NCBI GenBank assembly: GCA_027033525.1
Contig: JALVLD010000143.1
Location: forward strand, 1-8,413
DNA length: 8,413 nucleotides
DNA from: Candidatus Dojkabacteria bacterium
GTDB lineage: Bacteria; Patescibacteriota; Dojkabacteria; GCA-002793355
Direction of reading: 5' to 3'
Shown piece after piece: positions 6,396-8,413 of this stretch. Each line of letters starts with the position of its first letter. The stretch's first letter is position 1. The notes under the pieces were generated by a model that ran no database searches, was not told the origin of the DNA, and saw only the letters and a list, made by a program, of their open reading frames with translations. Made by a program: the position numbers and the translations under genes.

Positions 6396-7066
6396 TGCGT
6401 GCATTCAAGAAAAATCTTATTTTAGTGTTTGTATTTATTTTAAGTTTTATTGTGCCGTATTTAACCTATAGGGCAATTGACAAGCAAGTTGGGAAAAATA
6501 AAACATCAAATAAACAAGAGTCTACCCCTATTGTTCATATTGTATCTGTGCCACCTGAACAAGCTGTAATGGGAAAAGTGTGGCAATATGGAGTAAGTAT
6601 AAAAAATTTAGACCCTACAAAGTATAACATTGTAGTAAAGAAGCCTAGCTGGCTAGTTTGGGATAAAGGCAAATTGTTATTAAAAGGAGAAGTCCCAACC
6701 AACATAGATTCTTTTCAAGTGGAAATAGAGCTGTTGGATAAAAATAATAAAGTTATAGATAAACAAACTGTAAATGTTAAAGTGGTTGATTCAGTGTCAA
6801 ATCTTAAACCAGAATTTAAAGTGGCAACTCTTCAAAAAGGTGCTATTAAAAGCAGATTTACAGATACTGGAATAAATAAAGCTTCAGGGGCTCAGGCAGT
6901 ATTGGGTGTAAAAACAAACAAAATCCCCCGGACCGGCATAATAGATAATGTTGTATTGGGATTAATATCAGCATTGGGTTTTACATTTATTGGAATTAGA
7001 GTTTTTAAGCGTAAGCATACATCTTCGGATATTCAGGTAGCTGTAATTAAAGGGACTATACAATGA
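6395..7066 (+). CDS. Single-domain Ig-like surface protein with IPRTG sorting-type signal
   Basis: A 223-residue protein. Residues 1-24 form an N-terminal export or anchor helix (MRAFKKN then a hydrophobic run), followed by a Lys/Ser/Asn-rich spacer to ~45. Residues ~46-132 resemble a He_PIG/cadherin-like beta sandwich: VPPEQAVMGKVWQYGVSI, VVKKPSWLVWDKGKLLLKGEVP, FQVEIELLDKNNKV, QTVNVKVVD. The PSW and G-x-L-L-x-x-G-x-x-P pattern matches the same region of the first protein in this window. A linker with VLGVKT (169-174) leads to IPRTG at 177-181, a hydrophobic segment ~182-202 and a basic FKRKH, the architecture of a sortase-type cell-wall sorting signal, though 15 further residues follow the basic patch. 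No sortase is in the window. If sorting does not occur, the protein would simply be anchored at both ends. It starts one base into the previous stop (TAATG) and overlaps the next gene by 4 bases. Confidence 0.72.
   Translation: MRAFKKNLILVFVFILSFIVPYLTYRAIDKQVGKNKTSNKQESTPIVHIVSVPPEQAVMGKVWQYGVSIKNLDPTKYNIVVKKPSWLVWDKGKLLLKGEVPTNIDSFQVEIELLDKNNKVIDKQTVNVKVVDSVSNLKPEFKVATLQKGAIKSRFTDTGINKASGAQAVLGVKTNKIPRTGIIDNVVLGLISALGFTFIGIRVFKRKHTSSDIQVAVIKGTIQ
6923..6937 (+). other. Candidate sortase motif IPRTG
   Basis: The codons for Ile-Pro-Arg-Thr-Gly (LPxTG-like) directly precede a ~21-residue hydrophobic stretch and a basic patch, as in sortase substrates. Position 1 is Ile instead of Leu, a variant some sortase classes accept. 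Whether this organism has a matching sortase cannot be seen here. Confidence 0.45.
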
Positions 7067-7407
7067 GGTGTGCAAATATTTATAAGCGTTTGGGGATTGC
7101 TTTGGTGTTTTTTGTGATTTTTACAGGGGTAAATAAATCGTATCTTAAAGAACTGTATGTTTCACGCTGTGTGCCATATAACGTTCATTTGGCGAAGTCG
7201 GGTAATTCTTACACTATAACATGGCGTACGCTTTGGAAATGTGAAACCTATGTGCGGTATAAACAGCAGGATTCCAACGAGTACAAAATTAAATATCCGA
7301 CAAAACAATGGCCGTTAACCTACGAGACTAAAATCTCAGTTGATAAGGTTACGCCTAACTTGATAATGATAGTTTCTAAAGGACAAGCTTATGGCCTTAG
7401 GTATTAA
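7063..7407 (+). CDS. Small membrane-anchored Fn3-like protein
   Basis: A 114-residue protein not recognised as any named gene. Residues ~9-24 are a hydrophobic export or anchor segment after a basic start (MRCANIYKRL). Residues ~35-114 read as a single fibronectin-III-like beta sandwich: CVPYNVHLAKSGNSYTITW, with the Trp typical of strand B, then CETYVRYKQ as strand C, and KVTPNLIMIVSKGQAYGLRY resembling the Fn3 ending in which a pseudo-symmetric LxPxTxY strand precedes the last strands. C36 and C60 bracket the first strands and could form a disulfide outside the cell. It is short for a complete Fn3 plus anchor, so the last strand may be lost or supplied by a partner. It begins in an ATGA overlap with the upstream gene and its 3' end overlaps the next gene by 17 bases. 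Its G+C appears a little higher than that of its neighbours. Adhesive or structural function is inference. Confidence 0.65.
   Translation: MRCANIYKRLGIALVFFVIFTGVNKSYLKELYVSRCVPYNVHLAKSGNSYTITWRTLWKCETYVRYKQQDSNEYKIKYPTKQWPLTYETKISVDKVTPNLIMIVSKGQAYGLRY
7378..7383 (+). promoter_or_regulatory. Ribosome binding site AAAGGA for the four-helix membrane protein
   Basis: AAAGGA ends seven bases before the ATG at 7391, inside the upstream gene. It decides the start of the membrane protein gene and supports the 17-base overlap as real; no other in-frame ATG lies nearby. Confidence 0.5.
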
Positions 7408-7945
7408 TTTAAAACGATGGCTTAAAGAAGTTGCTTTTATTGGAGTTTGTTTTATATGTACGCGAATTCTTGCAATACTTATAGTGATTTATATTGTTAA
7501 GCCCGTATTTTTATTATCTAGCGATATAACACGTTTTATCACTCTTTTTGAATATCAAGATTTAGTAAATTTTCTTAAGTATGTAGATATTGTTTGGGCA
7601 ATATTATTTACTTTAATATTTGTATTAACCTTTTGGATACGCTTTGTTTTTTTGCAACCTGGCATTTCTATTTTTTTAACTTTGAATTTGAAGGTTTTGC
7701 AGGTCCCATTCAGGGAAATAATCTTGAAGTTTGACAAATTGTACACCTTTTTTGTAAGTTGGTGGATTTATTCTTTGGGATTATTAGCAATTATCGTGTA
7801 CGAAACAGTAGTGTATAAGCTACCTTTGTATGTTGCTATTGTACCAGCAATTATTGTGATTGCAGCCGTATGGCTTCTTGCAGTAATTGTGCGACAGAAA
7901 ATTAATACAATTTTGTTGTATAATACTTATGATGAGAAAGCATGA
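7391..7945 (+). CDS. Four-helix integral membrane protein of unknown function
   Basis: A 184-residue protein, not recognised. About four hydrophobic segments are visible: ~15-40, ~65-90, ~118-138 and ~145-167. They are separated by short charged loops: an aromatic and acidic loop SSDITRFITLFEYQDLVNF (43-61) and a basic or amphipathic stretch KVLQVPFREIILKFDKLY (101-118). The first residues, NLKRWLKE, are basic, suggesting the N-terminus is cytoplasmic; with four passes the C-terminus (NTYDEKA) would be cytoplasmic too. No catalytic or transport motif is apparent. It overlaps the upstream Fn3-like gene and the downstream gene by 17 bases each, so expression should be tightly coupled to both. 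A membrane partner or assembly factor for the neighbouring exported proteins is a reasonable guess from context only. Confidence 0.7.
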   Translation: MALGINLKRWLKEVAFIGVCFICTRILAILIVIYIVKPVFLLSSDITRFITLFEYQDLVNFLKYVDIVWAILFTLIFVLTFWIRFVFLQPGISIFLTLNLKVLQVPFREIILKFDKLYTFFVSWWIYSLGLLAIIVYETVVYKLPLYVAIVPAIIVIAAVWLLAVIVRQKINTILLYNTYDEKA

Positions 7946-8413
7946 TTCTATTTTAATATTTGTGCAGTTTTTGTTTGCAAGTGTAATCATTTTAGGGAGC
8001 ATGTATAGTGCTTTGTTGCTTAGGCCTAGAATGGCAAAGTCACAGGTATTAGGAGTTAAGACAGATATGCGCCGAGCTGATTTTGTAGAATATAAATTCG
8101 ACAGTTTTTTTGTTGCAAATACAAGTGTTTTGCAGAATAATAGCACTATAAAAATAATTGTTTCGTTAAAACCTGTTACGCAAGGCAAGTATTATTTAGG
8201 GAACGTAAGGATTCCTCAACCAGGTAGCTATACTCTAAGTCTTATCCCAATAGATTTACCTGCAAAAAATGTAAGTTTGGAGATGTATTCAGAGAAAACC
8301 AATTTGGTATTTGCTTACCCTAAAGAAATGTTCACAACAATTGATAAACCAGTGTTTTTACAAGTATATTTAAACACGCTAGAAGATATTAATTCAACAA
8401 GCTCTTTTGTTAT
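7929..8413 (+). CDS. Membrane-anchored extracellular protein, 3' end outside the window
   Basis: An open frame runs from ATG 7929 (or the adjacent ATG 7932) to the window end without a stop, giving 161 codons. Residues ~8-31 form an N-terminal hydrophobic export or anchor segment after MMRKHDS. Next come a basic RPRMAK patch and QVLGVKT (39-45), the same VLGVKT string seen in the Ig-like protein upstream. The remainder alternates short hydrophobic strands with polar turns (IKIIVSLKPV, KYYLGNVRIPQPGSYTLSLIPIDLP, VSLEMYSEKTNLVFAYP, PVFLQVYLN), suggesting one or more beta-sandwich domains outside the cell. The stretch VRIPQPGSYTLSLIPIDLP has the look of a carboxypeptidase-regulatory or Ig-like repeat, but I do not recognise a family. 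It overlaps the membrane protein gene by 17 (or 14) bases, has no obvious ribosome binding site, and is probably translated by coupling. Confidence 0.72.
   Translation, partial: MMRKHDSILIFVQFLFASVIILGSMYSALLLRPRMAKSQVLGVKTDMRRADFVEYKFDSFFVANTSVLQNNSTIKIIVSLKPVTQGKYYLGNVRIPQPGSYTLSLIPIDLPAKNVSLEMYSEKTNLVFAYPKEMFTTIDKPVFLQVYLNTLEDINSTSSFV

Noticed and set aside
7670..7760. T-rich runs considered as Rho-independent terminators
   Set aside because: They lie inside the four-helix membrane protein gene, encode Phe/Leu, and no stable G+C-rich hairpin precedes them.
7820..8188. Minus-strand open frame of 122 codons over the last two genes
   Set aside because: Both plus-strand genes here have coherent membrane topology and coupled starts; the reverse frame has no recognisable feature.
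1..8413. CRISPR arrays, tRNA or rRNA genes, insertion sequences
   Set aside because: No direct repeat series, cloverleaf, conserved rRNA block, transposase motif or terminal inverted repeat was seen, and almost all bases are in supported coding frames.

Overview
The window is one dense block of plus-strand genes: nine coding regions, of which the first and last are cut by the window edges. Neighbours overlap by 1 to 17 bases or are separated by a single base, so there is no intergenic space longer than 1 base. This is what a single long, translationally coupled transcription unit looks like, and no internal promoter or terminator can be supported. Base composition is AT-rich (roughly one third G+C by eye) and genes end in TAA, TAG or TGA. 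TGA serves as a real stop in several ATGA junctions, which argues for the standard bacterial code and against lineages that recode TGA as glycine. Low G+C, extreme compaction, divergent housekeeping genes and many small single-pass surface proteins suggest a Candidate Phyla Radiation (Patescibacteria, perhaps Microgenomates-like) bacterium with a peptidoglycan wall. No rRNA or other phylogenetic marker is present, so this is inference only.

Layout. Bases 2-1393 hold the 3' part of a large surface protein with several beta-sandwich domains, a C-terminal membrane anchor and a short cytoplasmic tail. Bases 1395-5257 hold a recognisable core: ruvX (YqgF-family nuclease), mltG (endolytic murein transglycosylase), an LytR-CpsA-Psr (LCP) ligase with an extra C-terminal domain, and holA (DNA polymerase III delta subunit). 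The ruvX-mltG adjacency is also found in Firmicutes (B. subtilis yrrK-yrrL). Bases 5259-8413 hold five proteins that are all predicted to be exported or membrane-embedded and that mostly match no named gene: a bactofilin-like beta-helix fused to four membrane segments, an Ig-like protein with an IPRTG sorting-type signal, a small Fn3-like single-pass protein, a four-helix membrane protein, and a membrane-anchored protein cut by the window end.

How they may fit together: MltG trims or terminates nascent glycan strands and LCP proteins attach anionic polymers to peptidoglycan, so with the surface proteins on both sides most of the window concerns the cell envelope, with two replication/repair genes embedded in it. 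The downstream five-gene group is the best candidate for an undescribed envelope system, but its function cannot be read from sequence alone. The first ~80 bases are compositionally unlike the rest and encode half of a PNPFNP-type sorting domain in an odd position. This could be a domain acquisition or an assembly artefact.
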